Shown: positions 23,155 to 34,213, numbered from the stretch's first letter. The stretch: 64,000 nucleotides of DNA from Uloborus plumipes (GCA_038373865.1 JAXGGA010003908.1:1-64000), one strand, 5' to 3'. Notes: generated by a model not told the origin, from the letters alone. A program made the numbers and translations.

Positions 23155-24339
23155 ATGTTCCAAGCGTTGGACCTTCAAAATGGATCCTCGTCTGACGTGT
23201 CAGAACCTGCAGATGACAGCTTGGATGACTCCTGGGACATTACGACCAAATGTTTGGTCGGGATTCCGTTAGCCATTATCATTTTCATGGCTATTACGGG
23301 CAACCTGTTGGTGTGCTTGGCCATTTCTACCGACCGCAGACTACGGAAACTAGGAAACTTGTTTCTCATATCACTAGCTGTCGCCGATCTTTTTGTTTCG
23401 TCGCTCGTCATGACTTTCGCAGTGGCCAATGACCTTATGGGATACTGGATGTTTGGCCCGCAGTTCTGTGACACTTGGATTGCTTTTGACGTCATGTGCT
23501 CTACAGCGTCCATTCTGAATCTCTGTGCAATAAGCTTGGACAGGTTCATTCACATAAAAGATCCGTTGCGGTATGGCCGATGGATGACCCGACGCGTCGT
23601 TCTGTTGTCCATAGCTGGCATTTGGATTATGTCTGCATTGGTGTCCTTCCTCCCCATCAGCCTCGGGTGGCACAAACCTAAGAAAATTGCCGACTCATTG
23701 GATGAGGAACTACGTCCAACATGCGCTCTTGATCTGACACCTGTGTATGCTGTGGTGTCCTCCATAATTAGCTTTTATGCTCCATGCGTGGTGATGGTAG
23801 CGTTATACACAAGATTATACCTATATGCCAAGAAGCATGTTAGAAACATTCGTGCCGTCACAAAAACTGCAAACTCCAAATCACTTAACAGCAGTAATCA
23901 TCATCATAATATGGATCATAAAGCTGCCATAACATTGGGCTTCATTATGGGAACGTTCCTTGTGTGCTGGGTTCCCTTCTTTTGCATCAACATTGTTGCC
24001 GCCGTCTGTAAGTCGTGCATTTCTGACTTGGTGTTTAAATTTTTCTCTTGGCTTGGCTACTGCAACTCTGCTCTGAATCCTATTATATACAGTATTTTCA
24101 ATTCGGAGTTCAGAGACGCATTTCGTAGAATTCTTCTTACCTACATTCAAGCCGAGTGCTGTTCAGGGACAATTTGCAAGGGGACAAGAGATGCTCAGGA
24201 TAGACAAGACTTCCGTCGGACCATGAAAGGAACGGGCTGCAACAATCATCTACGACCTCCATCGTCACCTTTAAACCCCGATCCTATAAATAGGATTGAA
24301 ATGCAGGGTGAATGGGCTGGAAAATCATCAGACGTTTAA
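23155..24339 (+). CDS. Dop1R1: D1-like dopamine receptor (Dop1R1/DopR class), class A GPCR, 394 aa
   Basis: Plasma-membrane amine receptor; family members bind dopamine and raise cAMP through Gs. Seen: seven hydrophobic helices at about residues 34-57, 69-92, 104-127, 147-169, 194-218, 256-283 and 291-313. N50 (1.50), D78 (2.50), the C105-C190 disulphide pair, amine-binding D112 (3.32), catechol-binding S202/S203/S206 in helix 5, CWVP at 271-274 and NPIIY at 308-312 are all present. FDVMCSTASILNLCAIS and the DPLRYGRW stretch are diagnostic of arthropod Dop1R1. Loop 3 is short (about 226-256) and the tail long, as in D1-like and not D2-like receptors. The tail has cysteines 335/336, possibly palmitoylated, and ends S-D-V, a class I PDZ-type terminus. 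N9-G-S is a glycosylation sequon. Start: an in-frame TAG lies at 23140 and the ATG has A at -3. Oddities: DRF replaces DRY (129-131), and all seven helices sit in one exon. Family assignment is very secure; the C-terminal end is less so, because tail splicing cannot be excluded. Confidence 0.96.
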   Translation: MFQALDLQNGSSSDVSEPADDSLDDSWDITTKCLVGIPLAIIIFMAITGNLLVCLAISTDRRLRKLGNLFLISLAVADLFVSSLVMTFAVANDLMGYWMFGPQFCDTWIAFDVMCSTASILNLCAISLDRFIHIKDPLRYGRWMTRRVVLLSIAGIWIMSALVSFLPISLGWHKPKKIADSLDEELRPTCALDLTPVYAVVSSIISFYAPCVVMVALYTRLYLYAKKHVRNIRAVTKTANSKSLNSSNHHHNMDHKAAITLGFIMGTFLVCWVPFFCINIVAAVCKSCISDLVFKFFSWLGYCNSALNPIIYSIFNSEFRDAFRRILLTYIQAECCSGTICKGTRDAQDRQDFRRTMKGTGCNNHLRPPSSPLNPDPINRIEMQGEWAGKSSDV

Positions 24340-24503
24340 GAACTTTCTGTAGTAAAATAAGTTACAATTGAATTTATTCAGACCGACAATTTTCCAATCC
24401 ATAACCCTTAAAGAGTTTAAGGTAAAATTTGTCAATCCTAAATTTCGTTCTAATTGAAAATGTCTCTCATATCTGAAGTAAAAGAGCTTAACAGCAGAAT
24501 ATA
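24340..24503 (+). other. Proximal 3' UTR of Dop1R1 (probable)
   Basis: Sequence after the TAA stop, before a MITE at 24504. No canonical AATAAA occurs in this stretch. The nearest AATAAA-type hexamers lie in or after the MITE, around 24640, 24705 and 24787, so the real transcript may run through the MITE into the tandem duplication at 24698-24932. The end of the transcript is not determined. Confidence 0.4.
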
Positions 24504-24607
24504 CCCAAGTAGCACATTTTTTTAAAGGCTGTAAAATGGCTATTAATGTTGTAACAACCGCTTGAAAAAGTTTATAAAACGTTTAAAGGTTATTTGTGCT
24601 ACCTGGG
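24504..24607. mobile_element. Short MITE, CCCAAGTAGCAC family, copy 2, in the 3' flank of Dop1R1
   Basis: About 104 bp from CCCAAGTAGCACA to TGTGCTACCTGGG, closely similar to 328-435 over its whole length. ATA flanks both sides and may be a 3-bp target duplication. It sits 165 bp after the Dop1R1 stop, so it may be transcribed in the 3' UTR. Confidence 0.75.
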
Positions 24608-24697
24608 ATAAGTTTCAATGCAAACGAGTACTTTTTAATAAATGTTTTAGGGAAATTTCTGATGAATGTTAAAATGAGCTTCAATAGAGTGTTAAAT

Positions 24698-24932
24698 ATG
24701 TTAATAAAATACAATAAGGGATATAAGCAATATATGACTTAATTTTAAAAAAATATCGTAAAACTTGGCTGTGAGACAGAAGTAGCAATAAATAAACTGT
24801 AAATTAAAAAAAAAAATGTTAATAAAATACAATAAGGGATATAAGCAATATATGACTTAATTTTAAAAAAATATCGTAAAACTTGGCTGTGAGACAGAAG
24901 TAGCAATAAATAAACTGTAAATTAAAAAAAAA
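24698..24932. repeat. 118-bp tandem duplication downstream of Dop1R1
   Basis: The unit starts ATGTTAATAAAATACAATAA and ends in an A-run. Copies at 24698-24815 and 24816-24932 are identical by eye apart from A-run length. The poly-A at the end of each unit suggests a duplicated segment with a retroposed or transcribed 3' end. Confidence 0.9.
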
Positions 24933-25565
24933 GCATACTTTGTCATTCAAATTCATTGGCACAAAAGGCAATGTACTATTTATTATTGGCAATTGAATTA
25001 TACTTATCAAAAAATGTTCTTAATTTTCGACTAAAATTAATGAACATAACGCTATTATATTTGGCTCAGTAAAAACACAAATACCTGTACTGATTTTGTG
25101 CCGTTTAGATAAATTTGTAGTCCAAAATTGAAAATGTTATTTATTTATTTATTTATTCTTGTTTTTGTTAACTTTTTTTCTGAATCGTACCAAAAATTTT
25201 ACTTGTTAAAAATGTCTCAAAACATAATAATGATAATATTAAGCGTTTCAAAAAAGTTTAGTGTTGCTAAAAATAAACATTTTTCCCGCTGACAATGCTT
25301 ACTAAACAAAAAGCGTTTTCTAAATCTTCTAAGTCTTCAAAGTGTTGATAAGTAGCTCTCATTTTAGTTAAAGTTTAACGGTGCTGTTGGTAAGTCAATA
25401 ATATTTGTAATGTGAACATGAGTTCTAGAACTGCAATAAACATGATATTCACGACTTCTAAGCGAATAAGTAATTTTTCACGAAAATAGCATCTTATTTA
25501 AGAGCATTTGTAATTTGTAGTCGGTGATGTGAAATTCAATAATTATGAACATTTTGTGATTTACA
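24933..25565. other. No gene seen
   Basis: AT-rich. A (TTTA)n microsatellite lies at about 25138-25156. Confidence 0.4.
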
Positions 25566-25569
25566 TTAA

Positions 25570-25877
25570 TGGGTATAACTTTAACATACCCCCCCCCCCC
25601 AAATTATGAGCCAAATCTGGCCCTCCCTACGGACTTTTTAGGGGTACTGTTTCTTATTTTGGTGTTGCCAATTTAGGCTTTTTTCAGCTTTTAGATTTTT
25701 GCTGTTGCCAAATTTAGTATTTTCTTGTATTTTATATAATTTTTGAGTTTTTTTTTTAAGTTTTGCGTCAACAATTTTTTTTTTGTGGCAACAACAAAAA
25801 TAGGTATTTTGCTTGGCGAGAAAAAAAAGTCGCCAAATTTCCGATTTGGGGGGGGGGGGGGTATATCAAAGTACCCA
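25570..25877. mobile_element. TTAA-flanked fold-back MITE with homopolymer C/G shoulders
   Basis: TTAA at 25566-25569 and 25878-25881 flank TGGGTA...TACCCA. Moving inward, CATACCCCCCCC on the left faces GGGGGGGGTATAT on the right. The interior has repeated TTGCCAA and TTGGCGA words. The TTAA target fits piggyBac-like elements, but the TIR start is atypical. Confidence 0.5.
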
Positions 25878-25881
25878 TTAA

Positions 25882-27884
25882 TGCATATTTAATTATAAAA
25901 ATTGCTTATGTCTAAAAAAAGGGTTGGAATTCTCAAATTCGAATGAAGCAAAAATTCGATTCTGTTTTTATTTTTAAAACGAAAAAAAAAAAAAAATCTA
26001 TCGAAATTTCTACTTAATGATGTTGTCGCAGAAAATTGTTATGATGATAATTCAATGGAACATAAAAGAACTAAGAACAAATATTTTTTCATAGCTACAT
26101 TATTCACTAAAAAAAGTTTTATGAATCACTTTCAGTACGTTAAAATACTTTTATAAACAGCTTCCATTTTCAACATGTAATTATATTAAATGTTAAGCAA
26201 ATATATTTTTTTCTAGCGTGAAAATTGATTCTCCAATGCAACGTACATTTTATTGTTCTATAAATCCAATGTACATAATATTCTCAACATGTAAAAGAAT
26301 GAATAATAATTATACGAGCATAATAACGAATTGAAAACTTAAGCAACCTAACTATTTAACTGCCGAATGTTCGTTGGGAATGAATGACAAATTTTACCTT
26401 GAATAAACATTTAAAAACTTTGTTTTAAATTAAATTTATCATAATTAAAGCTAATACATTCCAGCTGTGAAGTAAGATATGAGCATTTGAGCAAGTATAT
26501 GTCGTCGTGTGTTTGCAAAGGGACCAGCATGTTAAAGTTTAGACTACTGCGTGAGCTTCACTAAATGATAGTTATTTGTTAATACCATTTGACCTTCTAT
26601 TTATAAAAAAAAAATATTTTCCTAGTAGGAAAATAATAATTTGAGTTATTAGTTTATATGTATTTAATTATTAGCATCAAAGAGCTTATAGAGCAATAAA
26701 AATAGGAAACTTTCTTATACATAAATCTTTACTATCCTAACCTCGAAAACAATAATGTGAGGCCTCTGATGTTTTTACAAATATCTTTGCTATTTTGTGG
26801 ACATGATATTGTAAAACACTTTCCAGGTAAAAATATTGTAAACATTTTTTTTAGAAATGTGCATGAATGTCAAATACAATAGGTGAAGAAAAGGTTTGTA
26901 GTAATGTATTTTTTCTGCCTCAACCTAACTCTCTATATCCTCTAAATACATTAAAAGCGAATGCAAATGTTTCAGCTCCAAAGTGTAGAGTTTTCAGACA
27001 CAAAAAAAATGGGAAAATATGTATTGAATCCTTGATTTAAAAAAAACAACTGAGGCTTATTTTTGTTAACTGCTTTCCAGTAAATACAAAAAAAAAGGGG
27101 GGGGAGAAAGTGGAAAAAAAGAAAAGGAAAACACGAAGAATAGCTCAATGTGTTTAAAAATGTAGCTAAAAACTAAGAGAAGACAAAAATAAAATAGTAT
27201 TTTTCTCAAATGATATATTAAAAAAAAATCTGAGAAGTAATAATTCGATTCAATCAAGAAATTATTTCGCTCGAAAGATTTCGGCTTCAACATCTCATTC
27301 CCATGTTTTATTATTTGGATTGAAATATTTTTTCGTTCATTTTCAATGAGTTGAAAAAATTGCCCTGCAGAGAAATTTGAAGCATGTATAACTCTTGATC
27401 TAAATAACCAATTCACCTCAAAAGAGCTTTAGTGAAAGAACTTTTGATATAAAACAAGTACAGGTTTATTATAAGAACGCAACTAATGCGCAAAGTAAGT
27501 AATTTAAGTATACTTTTTACACAAGTTTTTTTGTTCTAAAAAATCAAGTAAGATTGATAACTATTCTTTGTTACTATAGCCATAAAAAGATTAAACCAAA
27601 TATTGAATATGGAAAAAAGATCTGAAAACACAATTCAAAACATATTTGAGTGGTGACAGTTTAAGAACCCTTCATTCTATGCCGATAAACATAGAAATTT
27701 TTGATTGCATTTTAAATTTAATTATTTATTAATTTAGTTTTACGAACTACCTTTTTTAGGATATTACTCGAAAAACAATTTCAAGAAGCACAAATTTGTA
27801 ATGCCAATAGCATACGGGTCGCTCTCCAGAATGTTTAACTTTAGAGTCAAAATATTTTTCCGTTTCTGAATCTTGTGTTTTCTG
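25882..27884. other. No gene seen
   Basis: AT-rich, with A-runs at about 25982 and 27003 and a purine-rich tract at about 27090-27130. A 116-codon - strand frame at 27066-27416 is the complement of low-complexity sequence and is not credited. Confidence 0.35.
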
Positions 27885-27886
27885 TG

Positions 27887-27921
<35 letters not shown>

Positions 27922-27950
27922 ATTATTATTATTTATTTTTTAATTTTTTA
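27885..27950. repeat. Poly-T and ATT microsatellite
   Basis: A T-run of about 30 bases is followed by (ATT)n and AT-rich low-complexity sequence. It could be the antisense poly-A tail of a retroposon, but no body was recognised. Confidence 0.8.
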
Positions 27951-28599
27951 TTTTTACATGACTCCGTTACTTACCAAAAGTCACCATAAACAATGGGCAG
28001 AATAAATTTCAATTATTTTATTTTTAAATAAAATGAAATAAATGCATAATCACGGAGTTGGTTAATAAAAAAAGTAATAATTACTGCCATGATATAAATT
28101 GTAAATATTCAATATGGTTCCCAAAATAGTAAATTTGAGAACATATTGATAATTTATGTATATATTTTTTTTTTTTTTTTTGGAATTTCAAAAATTAATG
28201 TATCTTATTTATATTCACTTCTGTGACAGTGACAAAAGCTACCACGGAGGTAACCTCTACTACCCGATGGCTTCAGCTTTTGTTCGCTTACTACTTCCTC
28301 GTTGCTTCCCCCCCCCCTATTTCGAGAAAGTCCGAAGAGACTTGGCGCGTGAGCAGATGTCTCGGAGGTCGCAAGAAAAAATTTAGACAGTAACACTCAA
28401 CGCACCGCTAACTTACAACCTGTTTACAGCGCTCCGGAAGCAGCCAGAACGTGTGCTTTATGTCGCTCAGCCATGGAGGTGTCAAAAAAGGCTTAGTAAA
28501 AAGGCTTAGCCAAGAATACAAAAAAGCTGGTAGCTAAATAGATAATTTGCAATAAAAAATATATTGCGGTCCTAAATTGAGATAAAAACTATCCTATCA

Positions 28600-28712
28600 T
28601 TTAAGTTGGACCAAACTGAAACTGCGTGCAAAATTTGGTTAAAATCGGTTCAGTAGCTGAGGAGTCCATTGGCCACAAACACAATGACACGTAATTTTTA
28701 TATATTGAGATA
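28600..28712 (+). mobile_element. RTE-like LINE 3' tail
   Basis: AAAATTTGGTTAAAATCGG, then TTCAGTAGCTGAGGAGTCC and CACAATGACACGTAATTTTT are the pattern seen at 3' ends of arthropod RTE-type LINEs and their passengers (AAAATCGGTTCA...). No reverse transcriptase frame lies upstream, so this is a 5'-truncated copy. Confidence 0.45.
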
Positions 28713-29080
28713 TACAAATACATATATTCAATGTGAACCTTGTGCTTGGTGCAATTTTCCCAAATTTTCTATATTAGGGGCAAAATTAGTTAAAGCTAGC
28801 CCTAAATCATCTCTTTTGACAATATTCTATTTATAATTATCGTTAAAAAATATCCTCCCCCTTTTGGTTTCTCGTGGGCCCCCTAAATTTCATTTCCTTT
28901 CCGTAGCTCCCCTAGAATTTTCCGTTGCCCCCTAGGGGACCACATAGCCCCCGTTGACAAACCCTGATCTAGAGGCAATTGTTTTCCCTCGTAGATAACT
29001 ATACTGCTCCTCTGGTAAGTTAAGTTATGACATTGACAAAATGCGCCTCTTTTTGGAAAGTTTCGTAAAAACGGAGCATA

Positions 29081-29523
29081 CAATGGGGGAGTTTCCGAAA
29101 TTTCAAAAGTATTTTTTTCTGAAAGCACATGCTTCAAAACATAGAAATTGACCATTTTTTTATTTTTTGACACAGTTATATATTTTTTATGAGTTATTTT
29201 AACCGGTGCGCAGATGCTATTCCGAAAAAAAAAAACATCTGCGCATGACGTCAGGACGAAGGTCGTGATATCAACGATTCCTGCGATTGGACACCTCAAG
29301 TCAAGCAAAATGGTGTTATTATTGGAAAGAGAGCTGTTAGGTGCACCACTGACGTCACAAAAACCACGCCCCGTTTTCAAGGTAGGGTATTTAAAAAAAT
29401 TAATAAAAAATAAACTGTTGGGAAAATTAAAGTATTTTCCGGGCCCATGTTATTTTTTTATATCATTCTATCAATTTCAGTAACAAAGGGTAGTACTTTT
29501 GACTGAAGGAAACTCTCCTATTG
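29081..29523. mobile_element. MITE with CAATGGGGGAGTTTCC termini
   Basis: The left end is CAATGGGGGAGTTTCC; the right end reverse-complements to CAATAGGAGAGTTTCC. GAGCATA and GAGCAGA immediately outside may be a 7-8 bp duplication with one mismatch. A 9-bp perfect hairpin, GCGCAGATG/CATCTGCGC around an A-run, and two TGACGTCA palindromes lie inside. The last 70 bp match 32770-32852. Confidence 0.55.
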
Positions 29524-30810
29524 GAGCAGATTTGAATTGATACACTGTATGAAAGTAACCAAACTCAATTTAGAGCCAAATGAACTTTCGTATTACCCAC
29601 GAAACAAGTGAACATTGTCAAGGTCATAGCTCAACTTTTTAGAATAGCAGTATAAGTGGGCTCAAGTGTATTACTAAGACAAAATGGACTCTGTAGAAGA
29701 ATAATAGGCACCGGAGTTGAGAAAAAAAATATTTGCTTTTACTTTACAGGTTAAAAAAAAAAAACTTTCTGCTCCGTAACACTTAAAATTTGACTTCAAA
29801 CAATATTTGATATTTGTTCAGGGCAAAACAAAGTAACACCCATTTTAAGATTTATTTTAAGATTTTCGTTTGTTTTTGGAGGGGGGGGGATAAAAAGAAG
29901 GAATTACTACTTCATACAAAAGCATCATATTTGTCAAATTTTAAATACGTCTTTCTAGTTTATTGGCAATAACTGATCATTGCTGCAAACAAACGTCAAA
30001 ATTACACCGAATCGAAAGGAGTCTTTCGATTTTATTTCACTGGAAGGGTAACCTTTAGGAGCGAAGCATAACATTCATGATTTTAAAAGCGTATTTATGC
30101 TTAATTCAAAGAAAAAACCCCATAATATGGCTAAATCATATCCCTAACGAAACCAACGAAAAGTTAGCCACAAACTAACTAACCACCATACGTCATTGGT
30201 TGTACATACTTTTACTTCATTTTGCATAACATGTCTTACTCATTTACATTTCTTATTCCACGATTAAAAAATATTCCCAAAGAACTGTGATTTGTTAATT
30301 TCTTATTGCTATTTGAAACAGATTTAACCTCGCTGTTAGTTTGATATCAATAATCAAGTACAACGGATTATTTTTTCCTGTATTTTTGTAGGAGGTATGA
30401 ATTCGTCATAAAGAAAGAAAATATCAAATGGCTCGTATTTAAAATTCTTCTACCGATTTGGGTACGCAATAGCAATAACATGCAAAAAACTGCATATATC
30501 TAGATTATACTATCATTTTATTACAAAAAAAAATTATTTTTGTTGACAATGATTGAAAAAAAAGTATAGGTTTTACCTGTGTATTTGTATCTTTATTAAT
30601 GTTTTTGTTAAGACATTAGCATGCCTCAACATATAATGAATTTATTGGAATATATATATGATATACTTTAAGATTTTATTTTAATAAATATAGGGCTTGA
30701 AACGAGTTACTATTCATGATCACACACATTGTCCTTAGTGCTCTTTGTAAAAGCGATTAATAAAATAAATTGAGTTCAATCCCGTTATTTTTGGAATATT
30801 TAAAAATAAC
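29524..30810. other. No gene seen
   Basis: AT-rich, with a G-run at about 29880. No element ends or conserved frames recognised. Confidence 0.4.
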
Positions 30811-31449
30811 TGAAAGGCTTGGGAGATGAAGGGGTTAAGTGACAAAACAAAAATTGCGAGTAATTAAAGTTCAAAGTTTTATTGTTGCAGTTGTTGCAGC
30901 TTTTTTGTTTTCTGGCTTTGTCATTAGTGTCCGTAAGAAATTGGTCTATTGACATCTATTGTTTGATGTACCAAGTTTATTTCCTTACCTGTATACATTT
31001 CTTACCATTATACAGAGTATTCATTTTTTTAAATGTAACTTAGCCCCTTCCTCCTCCAAGCCCTTCAATTGTAAATTGCTTGAAGTTGGGAAAATTTGAG
31101 CTTGAAAATTTCTAGTTAGATAAACATTTATGAGCTTGCTACTAATTTTGAAAATCCAAAATTCTAGATACCTAAAATCTTTAACATGCATTAATAATTA
31201 TTTTCTGAAAATTTTAAATAAATGAAATTTGATGTACATTTTTGGAAGCTTGGAGTAAAAAAATAAACTTCAGTTCGTTATGTACTTAAATGAAACGTAG
31301 AGAAACTTTTCATTAAAATTGCTGAAGCATTCTTCTGTGTAAATATTGAAATGTAATGTATTAATTTCTCGAATAAAAACTTTTATTTGCATTTTTACCA
31401 ATTATTTATAAATTTTGAGTTTCTGCGATCTTTTTATACTATAAAAAAA
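30811..31449. repeat. 630-bp interspersed repeat, copy 1
   Basis: It begins CTGAAAGGCTTGGGAGATGA and is nearly co-linear with 37767-38400, with an estimated identity above 90 percent. The differences include a short TTGCAG duplication at about 30888-30900. Partial copies occur at 34050-34131 and 38411-38562. No coding capacity. The family is unknown. Confidence 0.8.
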
Positions 31450-31649
31450 TTCATAATGATTTTGAATGAATGGATATTTTTCTTGATTAGTGGTACCCTG
31501 CTAAAAAAAAACTTCATGACTGTTGATGGTAAGAAAATAAATAACGTATGTCTGTGTGTTTAATCAGAACATGAAATCGCCTATAATTAGCTTTTTTTGA
31601 GCGTAATCATAGTCACCTTTACTTAAACAATTCACCGTAAAAATCACGA

Positions 31650-31866
31650 AAAATACCTTTGAGGTTTTTAATTAATGTATCCGTTATTTAATGTCATATG
31701 AAGACGAGACCTGGCTAACAAAACTCTCAATTAACTCACCTTTTGAACAGGAAAGAATTATCAAAATCGGCCCATCCGTTTGGACGCTACATTGCCACAT
31801 ACAGATACACACATACACAGACACGTCAAACCTATAATCCTCTCTCTTGCTGCTTCAGGGTTAAAA
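31650..31866 (+). mobile_element. LINE (RTE-like) 3' tail, family shared with 59590-59822
   Basis: Contains GAAGACGAGACCTGGCTAAC, AAAATCGGCCCATCCGTTTG and ACAGATACACACATACACAG, ending CAGGGTTAAAAATC. The same order and words recur at 59590-59822. Truncated, with no enzyme domain. Confidence 0.6.
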
Positions 31867-32769
31867 ATCAATAAATTTATTTCTTCTGCTTTCTTCTGAG
31901 ACCTAACCCTACGTTAAAAAACCTCCTTTAAATTTATAAACACCATTTCATCAAATACTTCCAAAATATATTCAGCATGCATAAAGGAACGCGGGCTCAG
32001 GAAACTCTTGGAATCATTTGACATGAGTAATGATTTCTGTATCTCTCCCCCGTCCATTATCAATGGCTGAATGTGCCATCATTGTTCAAACAGGTAGTCA
32101 ACGTCAGTGGCACTCCGCAGAAAGACATCTTCCCGGGTCCTTCTCTCAAGGGAGCACAAAGAAGATATCGTTTATTTTGGAAAACATGTCTTTGAAGTAA
32201 GGAACATTTTCGTGTCAGGATGGAAAATCTATTTCTTCTCGAATGTGTATATTCGTATTTAACTACTTCGTAGGAAAATATTTTGACAAAGGTGTTATTT
32301 TTATCCGTTCAAAAATTTGAAACTTCGTTTTCTGAAGGACATAAAGAAAACAAATATATTTAAAAGAACATCGCAAGTGTGTTTTAGGGTGGATAATACT
32401 CTTACGAAATATTTTTTCCTTTAAAACTTAGAAGGTGTTTGAACTATCCTTTCGAAGATCAAGTAATCGTCCTTTAAATATTCGAATAGCAGAATAGTGC
32501 TTCACGAGTGTTTTATGCATCCCTGGAAGATTTTCGGAATTGCTAAAGGATTTTTCTATGAAAACAGTCTCATTCGCTGATTCATTTCCACTGGATGACG
32601 TCACAAGTGAACTAGACGCTCCAAGCAAGGCAAATTTATGGACTAGTCGACATTTTGGGGTGAAATGTTTCACTGTTGCGGAGCTTGGGTTACCAGAGGT
32701 CCAAAATGGCTGATGCGTCGGTCAGGCTTTTCACCTGTTTCTCTACGGGGACGTCATAGCAGACCCAGT
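31867..32769. other. No gene seen
   Basis: A mix of AT-rich DNA and a more complex part at 32080-32180 and 32570-32765. The 81-codon - strand frame at 32428-32673 shows no recognisable motif. Confidence 0.3.
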
Positions 32770-32852
32770 GTTTTTTTTTTTTTTTTTTTAATCATTCTTT
32801 CAATATCAGTGACTAAAAGTAGTACTTTTCACTGAAGGAAACGCCCCCATTG
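32770..32852. mobile_element. Fragment of the CAATGGGGG MITE family
   Basis: A T-run followed by ATCATTCTTTCAATATCAGT and GAAACGCCCCCATTG closely matches the right end of 29081-29523. TGACGTCA at 32595 and a mixed GC-rich region upstream (32590-32765) may belong to the same element, but no left terminus was found. Confidence 0.5.
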
Positions 32853-33499
32853 TCAAACTCAATAAACACTCTTATGTACCTCGGCGAGAAGTTGAATGAA
32901 TGAAGCTCTTTCTAATCTGTCCTATTTTTAACTATATAAATTAAATTAATTAACCAAAGCACTAGCATGGAAACCAATTTGCTCAGCGAAATTGAATAGC
33001 GCACTCGCACTTGTATATTTAAGCACATGGGGAGGAAAACATCATCGATCTTTTATCTCGTTTGAAGTAATTAACAGGAATTTCTATTCATATTCGAGAA
33101 AATATGCAGCTTATTGTGGTTTTTATACTATGTGTTGTGGAATTCGCGAAGATATTTAAAAAGTTTTAATCCATAAGCTCTTATTCGAGAAAAGGAACGA
33201 ATTTATCACATAAAGTAATAATTTGAGTTAATAAGAAACTTTTGCGAGTTGAATATCTTCACTAAATTTCTCAAATGAAATTGCGTTATTATCTAAACAT
33301 ATTGAAGATTACAACTTCGAACTTAAAATTGTTTACATTGCCATTTGAAAAAAAAATTTAATATCTGAATTATTCATAAGTAAGTAGACAGTATTTGGAG
33401 AATGTCAAAATTCACCGGGGAATATTTGATCTTTCACAGTATCTTTGCTACGTGAATGTTGACATTTACCAAGTTTCAGTTCTTGACAGTAACATATAC

Positions 33500-33667
33500 A
33501 GTCAAATATCGATAACTCGAAGCCTTTTAACTCAAATATTCCTTTATCTCGAAATTTTTCTTTAATCCCTAACACCTTGAGATAGCAGTGGAGACTTCTT
33601 ATAACTCGAACTACCAATAACTCGAAGCCTTTAACCGGTCCTTTGGTACTTCGAGTTGTCGAGACTC
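33500..33667. mobile_element. pogo/Tigger-like MITE
   Basis: TA flanks a unit starting CAGTCAAATATCGATAACTC and ending GAGTTGTCGAGACTC. Both ends share the ACTCGAAG word in inverted orientation. The family (CAGTCGA...CTCGAA) resembles arthropod Tigger/pogo MITEs. A 3'-truncated relative lies at 34141. Confidence 0.65.
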
Positions 33668-33672
33668 TATTG

Positions 33673-33919
33673 CAGCGGCGCACCCACGGGGAGGAGCTAA
33701 GGGGCCTCCCAGAAGCATTAAGATGAACCTCCTTGATACAACCAAACTGCTTGAAATACGTTTTTAGGACTTAGTTTTCGAAAAGTTGCCGAGATCTAAC
33801 CCCAACCATCTTCTTAATATCACCAAAAATGAATGCAGTTTTTTCTCCACGACTTCAAATTCGAAAACTTTCCGAAGGAGCTTAGCCCTTCCCAGGAAAC
33901 AATTCTGGGTGCGCCACTG
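33673..33919. mobile_element. hAT-like MITE with GGCGCACCCA termini
   Basis: The left end is CAGCGGCGCACCCACGGG; the right end reverse-complements to CAGTGGCGCACCCAGAATTG. CTCTATTG and CTCTACTA flank it as an imperfect 8-bp duplication. It abuts the Tigger-like MITE (5 bp apart), so one insertion landed beside the other. Confidence 0.7.
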
Positions 33920-34049
33920 CTCTACTATAAATAGATTATGATATACAGCAGAAAGTTCCTTACTGTGAGCGAATACTCCGTTTAAAAAATCAACAAATAT
34001 GTTATTAGGTGAAAGGAAAACAAAGGAACAAATGAAGGGCTGTATCTAT

Positions 34050-34131
34050 TGCTTACCATTGTCCAGAGTGTTCATTTTTAAAAATGTAACTTAGCCGCCT
34101 TCATCCTCCAAGCCCCCCTTCAATTTTCGAA
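34050..34131. repeat. 630-bp repeat family, short partial copy
   Basis: TTGCTTACCATTGTCCAGAG...CATCCTCCAAGCCC matches an internal part of 30811-31449 and 37767-38400. Confidence 0.65.
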
Positions 34132-34140
34132 AGCGAAATA

Positions 34141-34213
34141 CAGTCGAGTCCCGATAACTTAAAGTCTAAAGGAACCGGCTAACAGCTTCGAGTTATTGGT
34201 AGTTCCAGTTATA
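34141..34213. mobile_element. Truncated pogo/Tigger-like MITE
   Basis: Starts CAGTCGAGTCCCGATAAC after TA and matches the reverse complement of the inner part of 33500-33667 (CTTCGAGTTATTGGTAGTTC). The second terminus is missing. Confidence 0.6.

Noticed and set aside
23175..24150. Several - strand and +1/+2 frames of 60-124 codons across the dopamine receptor
   Set aside because: They overlap a complete, conserved receptor frame and have no family features; they are shadows of it.
28883..29380. 165-codon - strand frame
   Set aside because: It crosses a MITE terminus, a hairpin and A/T runs, and has no recognisable domain.
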